Of a DNA stretch of 64,000 nucleotides, positions 18,339 through 28,330 are shown piece by piece. The DNA is from JBCCQH01 sp039024435 (GTDB taxonomy: Bacteria > Bacteroidota > Bacteroidia > J057 > JADKCL01). The first letter of the stretch is position 1; each line of letters starts with the position of its first letter. The stretch spans positions 1 to 64,000 of the forward strand of contig JBCCQH010000012.1 of NCBI GenBank assembly GCA_039024435.1. Direction: 5' to 3'. Under the pieces are notes generated by a model, which was not told the DNA's origin, searched no databases, and saw only the letters and a program-made list of their open reading frames with translations. The position numbers were made by a program, and so were the translations under genes.

Positions 18339-21300
18339 ATGAAATTCACCGCGAAAAACCTCCTCACCTTCGGCCTCAGTAGTTTGGGCGCAGTGACCCT
18401 CGTCTTTGCCCTGACCGCCGCGGGAGGCAATTTCCCCATCAAGCTCAATTCTTTCATCACCCAACTCAAAGAAAAAGTCCAGGCTTACCACGACTACAAG
18501 CCCGAGGACCGCGTCTACCTGCATTTCGACAAGCCCTTCTACAAGCCGGGCGACGACATCTGGTTTGCCGCTTACTTTCGCGAGGGACGCCACCTCAAAA
18601 AGTCGGAGAAGAGCGATATCCTCCACGTAGAACTCATCAATCCCAAGGGCAACGTCACCCAGCACATCAAGTTGCTCGACCAAAAGCAGAGTGGATTTGC
18701 CTTTGGAGATTTCCACTTGGACGAAGAAGTCGTCGGCGGACTCTGGAAGGTCAAAGCCTACACCAAATGGCAAGACAACGAATCCCAGCCTTTTACCTTT
18801 GAACGCGAGTTCCAGGTCCAAAAAGTCGTGCTGCCCAATCTCAAGATGAAGCTCGATTTTGACCGGAAAGCCTACGGGCCCGGGGACGAAGTGACCGCCA
18901 GCCTCGATCTTCAGACCAATGCCAACGCACCGCTGGCCCACCACGCATTTACCTACGTCGCCTCCCTCGATGGTGAAGCCCTGGTGACCCAGCAAGGCAA
19001 AACCGATGCCACCGGCAAGGCCCAGCTTACCCTCGATCTACCCGCCGAACTGACCACCAATGACGGCCTCGTCAACGTTATGATCGCTTATGAAGGACTC
19101 ACCGAGTCGATTTCCCGGGCGGTCCCGATCGTCCTGAACCAGATCGACCTGAGCTTCTATCCCGAAGGCGGCGACCTCGTCGCAGGCCTGCCCAGCAAAG
19201 TTGCCTTCCGTGCCCGAAACGAATTCGGCAAGCCGGCCGACATCGAAGGTGAAATCATCGATCACCAGGGAGCTACCGTTGCCGAGTTCAAGTCTTTCCA
19301 CCAGGGCATGGGCGCTTTTGCCTTTCATCCCAGCGAAAATGGCGAAACCTATCACGCTCGGATCACCCAACCCGAAGGGGTCAAGGGCACCTACCCACTC
19401 CCCGCCCCCCTGCCCCGCGGCTACCTGCTCAATGTCGACGGCAGCGACGACAAAGAACTGGCGGTCACCGTGCGCTCCACCGAAAACGAAGCCTTGAGCC
19501 TCGTGGCCCAGGTCCGGGGCGAAATTTACTGGGCCAGCGAGGTCAATGCTACCCGCGGCCGCACCCGCATCGGCATTCCGATCACCGATTTTCCGGCGGG
19601 GGTCTGTCAGCTTACGCTTTTCGACAGCAAGGGCATCCAGCGCGCCGAGCGCCTCGCCTTTGTGAACCGCGACAAGCAGATGAACATCTCCATTGAGACC
19701 AACCAGGAGAAGTATCTCCCCCGGGAAAAGGTCGAAATGACGGTCAAAGTCACCGATGAACGTGGGATGCCCATGCCGGCCCACCTGTCGCTGTCGGTTG
19801 TAAACGACCAGTTGTTGTCCTTTGCCGATGACAAGGAAGGCCATATCGTAAGCAAATTGCTCCTCGAACCCGACCTCAACGAAAAGGTCGAGGAACCCAA
19901 ATTTTACTTTGATCAGGAAGAAGAAAAGTCCCTGGCGGCCCTCGATTACCTGATGCTGACCTCCGGCTGGCGCCGCTTCAAATGGGAAGAAGTGCTCACG
20001 GATCGCTTGCCGACGCTGGTTCACCAGGGGGAACGCGCGCTGATCGTGGGCTTCGTCAAAGACGCCTACAACGGGCAGCCCATCGCGAATGCCATCGTGA
20101 CCGCTGCGGGCTCGGGCACCCAAGTCACGACCGACGAAAACGGCCGCTATGTACTTTCCGGAGTCAATCTGGCGGTGGACCGGAGCCTGTCGGTCACCGC
20201 AAACAATTACCACAATGCCACCCAGGGCCTAGTGGGCTACAGCCAAAACCAAAGTTTCGCCCTTTACCCCAATCGGAATGACATCCTGATCAACGGCGGA
20301 GTTGCCCCCCCGCAAGTGGGCGAAATCGCCGTCATCGGTCAGGTGCGGCGCAACGAGGTGGAAAATGCCGCGGTTGCCCTCGACAATGTTCAGATCAAAG
20401 GCCGCGCGGACCTCAACCGAAATCGGGTCCGCCGCAACAAGAAAGCCAAAGAGATGCCGCGCTCCGGTAAGGCAGAAATGCTGCCTCCTCCGCCCGCTCC
20501 CATAGCCGAAGAGGTTGAAGAAGTTCCCCTGGACGATGATGACTTTACCGATGTCGACGGGGAATTTGTGGATGAAATCGTGGCTATCGAGTTGGAAGAT
20601 ACGGAACTGGAAAAAGCCGCGGAAGAGCCGGCGGTGTTTCTGGATGGCATTGAACCGAAAGAAGACCGGCGGGACAAGGATCTCCCGGGCAAGCCGGAAC
20701 GCGGTCAGATGGAGCAGATGGGGGGCAAAAAGCGGGCGGCGCCGGCGACGGTTGCCACCGGAAAAGTCCAGGACATGCGCTTTGCGGCCATCGCCGCGAA
20801 TGACCGCGCCGCCCAGAAAGCCGGTCCGGCGGTCTTCTACCGCGCCCGCGAATTTGCCGCCCCGGTGTACACCGGAAAAGATGCCGAAGCGCCCCACGGT
20901 GGCCGCACCGACTTCCGTGAGACCGTTTACTGGAATCCAAACGTCGAGGTGGACCGGAGTGGCACGGCCGTCGTTACTTTCTATTGTTCCGATGAAATCA
21001 GCTCCTTCCGCACGACCGTCGAAGGCATCGCGGTGGATGGGGGTGTGGGCCACGCGGAGCACGTATACTTTACCCAGTTGCCCTTTAGCATGGCGGCGCG
21101 CGTCCCCTCTGAGGTGGCGATCCAGGACTACCTGATTGTGCCCGTGACCCTCAAAAACAATACCGATGCTGCCCTTTCCGGATCGCTGCACGTGATTCCA
21201 CCGGCGGGATTGGAGCCGGTCAGTACAACCGGGAACATCATCACCATTCCCGCGGGCACCGCGAAGACCCTCAACCTTGAATACAAGGTCAAGGAAGTCG

Positions 21301-22970
21301 CCGTTGAGGAATTGTTCCACATCGCATTCAGCAGCCAGGGCCACACCGATGCCTTCAAACAACCGCTGAAAGTCGTTGCGGCGGGCTTTCCGGTGGGACT
21401 GTCGTTTTCCGGCAGCGAAAGCCTCAACACCCATACCTTTGCCCTGCGCGAGGCGATTTCCGGCTCGGTGTCCGCGACCCTGACCGCTTTTCCGAGTGTC
21501 GTATCTGATCTGGTAAAGGGCATCGAGTCCATCCTGCGGGAGCCGTACGGTTGCTTTGAGCAGACCTCCACCTCCTCCTATCCGAATGCGATGGTGATGA
21601 GCTACATGCAAGAGCAGGACGACATCGATCCGGAGTTGATGCGGCGCTCCCGCGCCTTGCTCGACAAAGGTTATAAGCGCCTGACGTCCTTCGAATGTTC
21701 GGAAAAGGGCTACGAATGGTTCGGGTCAAATCCGCCCCACGAGGCGCTGACCGCCTACGGTCTCATGCAGTTCAATGACTACCAGCAGGTCTACGAGGGC
21801 GTTGACAAGACGATGGTCGACCGCACCGCGGCCTGGCTCATGTCGCGCCGCGATGGCCAGGGCGGTTTCAAGCGCAATGGCCGCGCCCTGGACACCTTTG
21901 GCCGGGCCGACGAGGACATCACCAATGCTTACATCGTGTACGCACTGAGTGAAGCTGGCTACACCGATATCATGAAAGAAGCGGATTATGCCTACGAAAA
22001 AGCTTTGGGCAGCCGCGATCCGTACCACCTGGCCCTCGTCGCCAATGCCATGTTTAACCTCGGCCAAACGGAAAAGGGGCAGACCGCCCTGCAGGAAATG
22101 CTGGCCCTCCAAGCGGACAACGGCAGCTTTACCGGCACCAAAGGCTCCATCACCCGCAGCGGGGGCACCAGCCTGAAGGTCGAGACCACTTCGCTGGCGG
22201 TGCTGGCCCTGCTCAAGAGCGGAAAGCCGAGCCCGGTTGCCCTTACCGCAGCCGTCAAAAGCATCACCCAATCCCGCAGTGGCCACGGCGGCTTCGGCAG
22301 TACCCAAGGCACAATCCTCGGCCTCAAGGCCCTGGTGGAGTACAGCAAATTTTCCAAGAAAACCGACGAAGCCGGCCGGATTGAGGTCTACCTGGACGGG
22401 GAGAAGGTCGCCGAGGCCAGCTATGAAGCCGGCCACCGCGAGCCGATCACGATTGCCGGATTGGAAGCCTTCCTGACTGAGGGCCAGCACACCATTGAGG
22501 TGAAGTACCCCGGAGTGAAGACACCCCTGCCGTACGCATTGGCGATCGACTACCACACTTCCTTGCCCACTTCTTCCCCGGAATGCGTCGTACGCCTCAA
22601 GACGAAGCTGAACGCCACTGACATCAGGATGGGAGAGACGGTGCGCCTTTCCGCCCAGCTCATCAATCAAACTGAAGAAGGCCAGCCCATGACCATGGCG
22701 ATCCTCGGACTGCCGGCGGGACTGAGTGCCCAGCCTTGGCAGCTCAAGCAGCACCAGGAAAAAGGCGTTTTTGATTTCTACGAGATCATCGGCAACAACG
22801 TCGTCTGCTACTACCGGCAGATGAAGCCCGGTGAGCGCCGGGATATCTTCCTCGACCTCAAGGCGGACCTCCCCGGCACCTACACCGCACCCGCATCTAC
22901 GGCCTACCTCTACTACACCGCCGAGCATAAGGACTGGATCGGATTGCCCCAAATTAGAATTTCCAATTGA
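18339..22970 (+). CDS. Alpha-2-macroglobulin family protein with intact thioester motif
   Basis: A 1543-residue protein with an N-terminal signal or anchor segment (SLGAVTLVFALTAAGG). MG-type beta domains follow (YLHFDKPFYKPGDDIWFAAYF is the classic MG opening; YLPREKVEMTVKVTDERGMP another). At about 570-610 there is a carboxypeptidase-regulatory-like insert (GFVKDAYNGQPIANAIV... DENGRYVLSGV), then an acidic, Pro-rich region at about 660-840. An alpha-2-macroglobulin domain follows (FRETVYWNPNVEVDRSGTAVVTF). The thioester sequence CFEQ is at 1072-1075, with the alpha/alpha toroid behind it (EALTAYGLMQF, GGHGGFG-like repeats) and a receptor-like end. The family traps attacking proteases by a bait cut and thioester bonding, usually in the periplasm. 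No pbpC partner, common in Proteobacteria, is next to it; the sigma/anti-sigma pair is instead. Confidence 0.92.
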   Translation: MKFTAKNLLTFGLSSLGAVTLVFALTAAGGNFPIKLNSFITQLKEKVQAYHDYKPEDRVYLHFDKPFYKPGDDIWFAAYFREGRHLKKSEKSDILHVELINPKGNVTQHIKLLDQKQSGFAFGDFHLDEEVVGGLWKVKAYTKWQDNESQPFTFEREFQVQKVVLPNLKMKLDFDRKAYGPGDEVTASLDLQTNANAPLAHHAFTYVASLDGEALVTQQGKTDATGKAQLTLDLPAELTTNDGLVNVMIAYEGLTESISRAVPIVLNQIDLSFYPEGGDLVAGLPSKVAFRARNEFGKPADIEGEIIDHQGATVAEFKSFHQGMGAFAFHPSENGETYHARITQPEGVKGTYPLPAPLPRGYLLNVDGSDDKELAVTVRSTENEALSLVAQVRGEIYWASEVNATRGRTRIGIPITDFPAGVCQLTLFDSKGIQRAERLAFVNRDKQMNISIETNQEKYLPREKVEMTVKVTDERGMPMPAHLSLSVVNDQLLSFADDKEGHIVSKLLLEPDLNEKVEEPKFYFDQEEEKSLAALDYLMLTSGWRRFKWEEVLTDRLPTLVHQGERALIVGFVKDAYNGQPIANAIVTAAGSGTQVTTDENGRYVLSGVNLAVDRSLSVTANNYHNATQGLVGYSQNQSFALYPNRNDILINGGVAPPQVGEIAVIGQVRRNEVENAAVALDNVQIKGRADLNRNRVRRNKKAKEMPRSGKAEMLPPPPAPIAEEVEEVPLDDDDFTDVDGEFVDEIVAIELEDTELEKAAEEPAVFLDGIEPKEDRRDKDLPGKPERGQMEQMGGKKRAAPATVATGKVQDMRFAAIAANDRAAQKAGPAVFYRAREFAAPVYTGKDAEAPHGGRTDFRETVYWNPNVEVDRSGTAVVTFYCSDEISSFRTTVEGIAVDGGVGHAEHVYFTQLPFSMAARVPSEVAIQDYLIVPVTLKNNTDAALSGSLHVIPPAGLEPVSTTGNIITIPAGTAKTLNLEYKVKEVAVEELFHIAFSSQGHTDAFKQPLKVVAAGFPVGLSFSGSESLNTHTFALREAISGSVSATLTAFPSVVSDLVKGIESILREPYGCFEQTSTSSYPNAMVMSYMQEQDDIDPELMRRSRALLDKGYKRLTSFECSEKGYEWFGSNPPHEALTAYGLMQFNDYQQVYEGVDKTMVDRTAAWLMSRRDGQGGFKRNGRALDTFGRADEDITNAYIVYALSEAGYTDIMKEADYAYEKALGSRDPYHLALVANAMFNLGQTEKGQTALQEMLALQADNGSFTGTKGSITRSGGTSLKVETTSLAVLALLKSGKPSPVALTAAVKSITQSRSGHGGFGSTQGTILGLKALVEYSKFSKKTDEAGRIEVYLDGEKVAEASYEAGHREPITIAGLEAFLTEGQHTIEVKYPGVKTPLPYALAIDYHTSLPTSSPECVVRLKTKLNATDIRMGETVRLSAQLINQTEEGQPMTMAILGLPAGLSAQPWQLKQHQEKGVFDFYEIIGNNVVCYYRQMKPGERRDIFLDLKADLPGTYTAPASTAYLYYTAEHKDWIGLPQIRISN

Positions 22971-23293
22971 CCCTCGGGGGCAGGCAGCCAACGGCGACCG
23001 CCATTGAAAAGCCCTCCATTGGAAATCATAAAGAAAAGCCCCAGGGACTGCTCCTGCCCACAGTTGGCGGTTGTAGCGGTCCCTACCCTCAGAGCGGCGC
23101 GGGTGGCCCACTTGCAACATCCCGCCACCGTAAACGCACCGCTCCAGATTGATCACGTTCTTTATCCACGGGAAAAAAGACCGCCCTACACTCAGGGCGG
23201 TCTTTTCTCGTAGAAAAGTACGGGGCACATTCGCGATCCAGCGAATGCCCCCCGGTTACAAAGGAACGCTATGATGATTCGTCCGCGGCCTCG
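22971..23293. other. Intergenic stretch between two convergent large genes
   Basis: 323 nt. The only structured element is the terminator at 23175-23206. The left 200 nt (GC-rich, several short direct words such as ccattg) show no gene or RNA that I recognise. Confidence 0.5.
23175..23206. terminator. Bidirectional intrinsic terminator
   Basis: A 13-bp perfect stem, AAAAGACCGCCCT (23175-23187) with AGGGCGGTCTTTT (23194-23206), and a 6-nt loop ACACTC. A/T runs on both sides make it usable for the alpha-2-macroglobulin transcript (plus) and the SBBP/PKD gene (minus), which converge here. Confidence 0.9.
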
Positions 23294-26200
23294 TCAACGC
23301 ACCAACGTCACGGGACCCACGTATTCCTGATCTCCGACCCGGACATTGTAATAGTATACTCCGGACGGGACGAAATTGCCTTGGGCATCTAGCCCGTCCC
23401 AACCCTGCAATTTGGTGGTGGTTTCGTGCAACAGCACGCCCCACCGGTCAAAGACCTGGATGCGGAAGGGCTGGGAACCGGAATATTCGACGAAGAACTG
23501 ATCATTGATGTCGTCTTCGTTGGGGCTGAACACGTTCGGGATAAAGAGGTCCGGGGTCTGAACGATGATGGGTCCGTGGACCACCCGGCTCACACAGCCC
23601 TCCGCATTGGTGGTGAGCAAGGTGACGTAGTACTCGCCGGGGGTGCGGTATTGGTGAACCGGATGCTGGTCCTGAGAGACCCGATCGTCCCCAAAGTCCC
23701 AGCGCCAGGTCACAACTTCGCCCCGAGAAAGGTCGCGGAAGTTGACGCCGGTTGCGGGGAGTTGCAGGGAAAGTGGGGTGCCGGTCTGACCCGGATGGCT
23801 GACGGGAGCGAGATTGAAGTCGGCGGCAACGGGATCGGTGACGCGGACGGTGAGGTCCGGCGCTTGGGCCGCGCAACCCCCGGTATTCACCGCGGTGAGT
23901 GTGACGGGGAAACTGCCCGCCTGCGCGTAGATGTGGGTCGGGGTGGTTTCATTGGAGACCGGACTGCCATCCCCGAAGTTCCAGATGTACTGGATGGCAT
24001 CGGTGGAGTTGTCGAGGAAACTGACCGTCAGGGGCGCGCATCCGCTCGGTGCCGAATGCAGGAAGGCCACGTCCGGCCGGGGGATGATTTCCAAACTGAC
24101 TTGGCCTTGCGCGAGGCAGCCGGATTCATTCATCGTGACCGTGTAGACAGTGGTGCGATCCGGAGCAGCCCAAGGTTCAGCGGCGGTGGGATCGTCGAGT
24201 CCTTGGGCGGGGGACCAGGTAAAGGTCGCTCCGCCCAAACCGCCGTCAGCGTGCAACTGGACCGAATCGCCGGCGCAGGTCACGCTGGTATCGAGGCTGA
24301 CGAGTGGCAGAATCTCGGGAATGACCACCACCAGAACCGAATCCTGGGTGTCGCAGGTATTGTGCTGGACATTGAGGTGGTACCAGCCCGACTGCTCGGG
24401 CCACACGAGGGGGGATTGGGCCGTCGGATCGTCGATGTCCTGGGCGGGTGTCCAGGTGTAGTAGATCTGGCTGGGATCGGCACTGTCGGTCGTGGTGTAG
24501 TAGTACCCACCGTTCAGGGCGAGGGAATCGCCCGCGCACAGCGTTTGTTCCGGACCTGCCTCCGCGATGGGGGTCGGCTTGACGGTGACTTGGACCGTGT
24601 CGACCGGGCTTTCGCAGCCCCAGCTCGAGGTCACGATCAGTTCGTACTGGGTGGTACTGACCGGACTCGCCTGGGGATTTTCGGCGGTTGAGTCGCTCAG
24701 GCTGGCTCCGGGCGACCACTGGTAGGTGTAAGAAGCGGTGCTGTCTCCCGCGCCGAAAGCATCCAGTTCCACCGATTCACCGAGGCAGATCTCGCGAATC
24801 GGGCCGGCCGAAGGGGTGGGCAGGGTGTGGACCCAGACGGTCGTGGTATCGCCGATGCTGGGGCAGCCATTGGACCAGACGGTGAGCGTGTACTGGTGGG
24901 TAAAGGGCAGGGTGGCGACCGGATTGGCGATGGTGGTGTCGCTCAGTCCGGTCGAGGGACTCCACTCAAAGCGGTAATCGGGGCCCGCGCCGGAGCCGAC
25001 GCCCTGCAAGACGGTAGTGTCGCCCAGGCAAGTGTGGATTTCGGGGCCCGCTTCCGCGATGGGTTGGGGATGCACGGTCACGGTCACTGAACTGGTGGTA
25101 TCGACGGTGGTGGCCTCGCTGGTGCAGCCGTTGCCCGCGGTGACCAGGGCCACGTAGATGGTGGTGGTATCGGGGCGCGCGTACGGTGTGAAGGTATTCG
25201 CATTGACCAATCCGGTGTTTGGGAGCCACTGCACCGTATACGGTCCCGGGACATCGTTTTGGTTGAGGACCGAGGCGCTGAGTACACTGCCGCCACTGGG
25301 GGGCGGGCAAATGCCTACATCGGGACCGGCATCGACGACAGGTTTGGGCAAGACTTCTACCAATGCGGAGTCGATTTCACTCAGGCAGCCATTGGCGTCC
25401 TGGATCTGCAGGTAATACCAAGTGGTAGAATCGGGGTTGGCGATGGGGTCATCGTCAAAGGTTGAGTCAAGTCCACAAAATGCCGTTGTGGTTGTATCGC
25501 ACCACCAGGTGTAGTAGTAGGGCTGGGTGCCGCCGCTCGGCGTTGCGGCTTGCAATTGGGTGCCGCCTTCGCCCTCGCAGAAGGTGGTGAGAGGACCGGC
25601 ATCCGCCGCGATGGCGATGACTTCCAGATCAATGTTGCCGCTGCTTTCGCAGCCGCCGCTGTCGGTGACGGTCAGCGTGTAGGTGGTCGTTTGCCCGGGA
25701 AAAGCCATCGGATTGGAAATGCCCGGATTTGAGAGGCCGGCGGGTGGCGTCCAGGCGTAGGTAGCCCCGGGAATGACCGGGGAAGTCAACTGGATCGAGT
25801 CGCCGAAGCAGAAGGTCGTGTCCTGGTCCAAGATAAGCGGTGGGGCGGCGGTGATCACCACTTGCAGGGTCGCGGTATCCGCGCCCGCGCAGGAACTGGA
25901 ATCGGTCACAATTAAGGTCACCGTGTAGGTTCCCGCTTGTTGGTAGGTGTAGGTGGGGGTCATGGCGGTATCGGTGTCACCGGTGCCAAAATCCCAGAGG
26001 TAGTAGGTATTGGCGCCCTGGGAACTGTTGTTGGTGAAGGTCACCGGGAAAGGCGCGCAGCCATTGGTGGCCCCCGCCGAGGCAAATGCGGCCGCAATCC
26101 CAATAAAGTCAAAGTCAAATTTGAAGCAGACCACGTCCCAGGTCGAATTCGTGGAATTGGGGTAGACCGCACCGGGGGTGACCGGCCAGTTGGTGGAGTT

Positions 26201-28330
26201 GGAGCAGGAGGCTTCGTAGACGATGCCTTGCTTGTCGAAGCGGCTGGTGCCGCCGTCCACGTGTTCCCAGCCGGAGCCGCCGTACTTGGTGGCGTAGAGC
26301 AGACCGGAGGCATTGGGTTGCAGGGTCACGAGGTAGAAATCGTCGCTTCCGGTCGATTGAAAGGCGTTGGGGGTGACAGGAAGATTGCTGGTATTGCCCC
26401 AGGCCGCGGCGTAGATGTTCCCGCAGACATCGACCAAAAAAGCGGTCGGAGAGAGGTTTGAGGTGCCATCGCCGAGTACCGTGGAGAACTGAGAAGCGGA
26501 AATGGTAGAATTGAACTTGTGGATGAAGAGTTCACCGCCGGTTTGCGAGTAGACGCTGGGCGATACCGGATAGCCGGCGCTGCATTGGCCCAGAATATAA
26601 GGCTCGTCGCTGGCATCGATTTCGACAAAATAGCCCTGGTCGTCGCTGGCGGTGCCGACGTACGAGCCTTGGAGTACCGAGGCGCCACTGGCTGCGATTC
26701 GCAAAAGGTAGCCATCCGCCGAGCCGCCTTGGTAGGTTGTCTGGAAAGCCCCGGAAGTAGTGGGAAAATCGATGCCGCTGGACGTGCCGCCGGTGACGTA
26801 GACATCACCACTGGCGTTTAGCTTGAGCGAATTGGCGCACTCTTCGGCGGTGCCCCCAATGTAGCTGCTCCAAATCAGAGTGCTCAGGCTGGGATTGAGC
26901 TTTGCGATGACGCCGTCGGTTTGTCCTCCCCCAAATGCGCTTTGGAAAGCGCCGGTCGTGGTCGGGAAATCATTGGAGGAAGTCACCGAAGCGATGTAGA
27001 TGTTCTGGGCCCCATCCACGATGACTTCGCCCCGGTAGGTGTCGCCGTAGTTAAAGGTCATCGGGAACTGATTGCGACCGTCGTCGCTGCTGCCGCCGAG
27101 GAAAGTCGACCCAATGATTCCGGTGGCGGTCGCGTTTAGGTGGGTGATCGCGATTTCGGAGGTTCCGGCGTAGACCTGGTCCACGGCATTGGTGGAAAGT
27201 GGGTAATCGTTGGAGCTGGTCGAGCCAAATACGGTCAGTTCGCCGAGGTCATTGACGATCATTGAATGCGGATAGTCGGAACCGGCGCTGCCTCCGATGT
27301 AGGTGGACCAGAGCAAAGCGGTTGCATCGGGGTTGTATTTATTGACCGCCATATCGATGGATCCTCCGGCAAAGTTGGTTTGGTAGGCCCCGGTCGTAGT
27401 TGGGAAGCCCACCCCGAAGCAGATGCCCGCCGCGTAGATATTGCCGGCGTCATCGTAGGTCGCCGAGTGCCCGTAACAACTGGCGGTAGATCCCGAATAG
27501 GTGGCCCCAACCAGGGTGGGATCGATCACCAGCTTGTGCGCCGGATCAAATCCTTCCGGCAAGGCAAAGGTCACCTCATTTCCGTTGAGCACGAAGTGTA
27601 CCGGAACCTCGACCTGCCGTCCGTCGATCCTCTGGTAGGCGTAGGGTTTCATTTCGGCGAGGGCCCGCACGGAGGTCCGCAGGTGGAGGTCGCCATCCTT
27701 GAGAAACAACTCATCGGTGCCGGTGTAGATCAGGCGGATTTGGTGGGGATCGGCCCCCGGCTGGACGATCAGATCGTACTTGAAATGATTGCCCAGGCTG
27801 TAAACAGCCATGTCAATCCCGGCGTAGAGCCCACGGTAGTGGACCTGATCGTAAGCGCGGAGGCGGGCTTGCCAGCGGGAAGCGTCGTTGCCCAAGAAAT
27901 AATTGTAATAAGCGGAAGAAGGACCGGTCGCTTGCAGGTCGGGATGCGGAGCCGTGCCAATGAAATCCAGGGCGAAAGCGTGGAGGTCCACCACTTCGTC
28001 GTCGATGCGGCGGTCGCGGGGGAAGTCTTCGCCGTGGTAATAGGTTTCGTGGATTTCGTCCAGTTGGGCGAGGTCGTGGTAGACAAAGGTGAAGCCGTCC
28101 GGGCGCAACCACACCCGACCCCCGATCAGATCTGAGCGGTATTGCACCGAGGTCGGAGTTTTCCACTGGCCTTGCTGGGGAATGAACTTCAGGTAAGGTG
28201 TTGCATCGGCCGGTGCTTTTTTGCGGTGCGCATGACCATCGGATTCGGCGATGACCTTACCGGAATGCAACAGAAAGAGACAACAGAGCAAGCGGAGGAC
28301 AGCGGGTAAGCGCTTGGGTAGCAGGGTCAT
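23294..28330 (-). CDS. Giant SBBP-repeat and PKD surface protein with type B (gliding-associated) T9SS sorting domain
   Basis: A 1678-residue secreted protein. I use the ATG at 28330 because it starts a signal peptide (MTLLPKRLPAVLRLLCCLFLLHSG). Residues about 35-270 are the DUF7948-type leader of SBBP proteins (YLKFIPQQGQWKT... LVIDPTLVGATYSGS). At least six SBBP repeats follow (ATALLWSTYIGG, STLIWSSYIGG and similar). PKD domains come next (YYLWDFGTGDTDT), then a long series of Ig/SprB-like units with recurring DAGPD/EAGPE motifs and SPSTGLSDTTIANPVA lines. Two more PKD domains lie near the end (YIWNFGDGSPVS, WRWDFGDDRVS). The last ~85 residues are a CHU_C/gliding-motility-associated domain (FIPNVFSPNEDDINDQF... 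VFDRWG). It probably acts as a long adhesin on the cell surface. Confidence 0.93.
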   Translation of the reverse strand: MTLLPKRLPAVLRLLCCLFLLHSGKVIAESDGHAHRKKAPADATPYLKFIPQQGQWKTPTSVQYRSDLIGGRVWLRPDGFTFVYHDLAQLDEIHETYYHGEDFPRDRRIDDEVVDLHAFALDFIGTAPHPDLQATGPSSAYYNYFLGNDASRWQARLRAYDQVHYRGLYAGIDMAVYSLGNHFKYDLIVQPGADPHQIRLIYTGTDELFLKDGDLHLRTSVRALAEMKPYAYQRIDGRQVEVPVHFVLNGNEVTFALPEGFDPAHKLVIDPTLVGATYSGSTASCYGHSATYDDAGNIYAAGICFGVGFPTTTGAYQTNFAGGSIDMAVNKYNPDATALLWSTYIGGSAGSDYPHSMIVNDLGELTVFGSTSSNDYPLSTNAVDQVYAGTSEIAITHLNATATGIIGSTFLGGSSDDGRNQFPMTFNYGDTYRGEVIVDGAQNIYIASVTSSNDFPTTTGAFQSAFGGGQTDGVIAKLNPSLSTLIWSSYIGGTAEECANSLKLNASGDVYVTGGTSSGIDFPTTSGAFQTTYQGGSADGYLLRIAASGASVLQGSYVGTASDDQGYFVEIDASDEPYILGQCSAGYPVSPSVYSQTGGELFIHKFNSTISASQFSTVLGDGTSNLSPTAFLVDVCGNIYAAAWGNTSNLPVTPNAFQSTGSDDFYLVTLQPNASGLLYATKYGGSGWEHVDGGTSRFDKQGIVYEASCSNSTNWPVTPGAVYPNSTNSTWDVVCFKFDFDFIGIAAAFASAGATNGCAPFPVTFTNNSSQGANTYYLWDFGTGDTDTAMTPTYTYQQAGTYTVTLIVTDSSSCAGADTATLQVVITAAPPLILDQDTTFCFGDSIQLTSPVIPGATYAWTPPAGLSNPGISNPMAFPGQTTTYTLTVTDSGGCESSGNIDLEVIAIAADAGPLTTFCEGEGGTQLQAATPSGGTQPYYYTWWCDTTTTAFCGLDSTFDDDPIANPDSTTWYYLQIQDANGCLSEIDSALVEVLPKPVVDAGPDVGICPPPSGGSVLSASVLNQNDVPGPYTVQWLPNTGLVNANTFTPYARPDTTTIYVALVTAGNGCTSEATTVDTTSSVTVTVHPQPIAEAGPEIHTCLGDTTVLQGVGSGAGPDYRFEWSPSTGLSDTTIANPVATLPFTHQYTLTVWSNGCPSIGDTTTVWVHTLPTPSAGPIREICLGESVELDAFGAGDSTASYTYQWSPGASLSDSTAENPQASPVSTTQYELIVTSSWGCESPVDTVQVTVKPTPIAEAGPEQTLCAGDSLALNGGYYYTTTDSADPSQIYYTWTPAQDIDDPTAQSPLVWPEQSGWYHLNVQHNTCDTQDSVLVVVIPEILPLVSLDTSVTCAGDSVQLHADGGLGGATFTWSPAQGLDDPTAAEPWAAPDRTTVYTVTMNESGCLAQGQVSLEIIPRPDVAFLHSAPSGCAPLTVSFLDNSTDAIQYIWNFGDGSPVSNETTPTHIYAQAGSFPVTLTAVNTGGCAAQAPDLTVRVTDPVAADFNLAPVSHPGQTGTPLSLQLPATGVNFRDLSRGEVVTWRWDFGDDRVSQDQHPVHQYRTPGEYYVTLLTTNAEGCVSRVVHGPIIVQTPDLFIPNVFSPNEDDINDQFFVEYSGSQPFRIQVFDRWGVLLHETTTKLQGWDGLDAQGNFVPSGVYYYNVRVGDQEYVGPVTLVR

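Noticed and set aside
18081..18995. Long minus-strand open frame opposite the start of the alpha-2-macroglobulin gene
   Set aside because: It is the antisense shadow of a strongly supported gene; the translation has no family features.
20229..23228. Two long minus-strand open frames opposite the alpha-2-macroglobulin
   Set aside because: Antisense shadows of a high-GC gene; no motif, no start signal.
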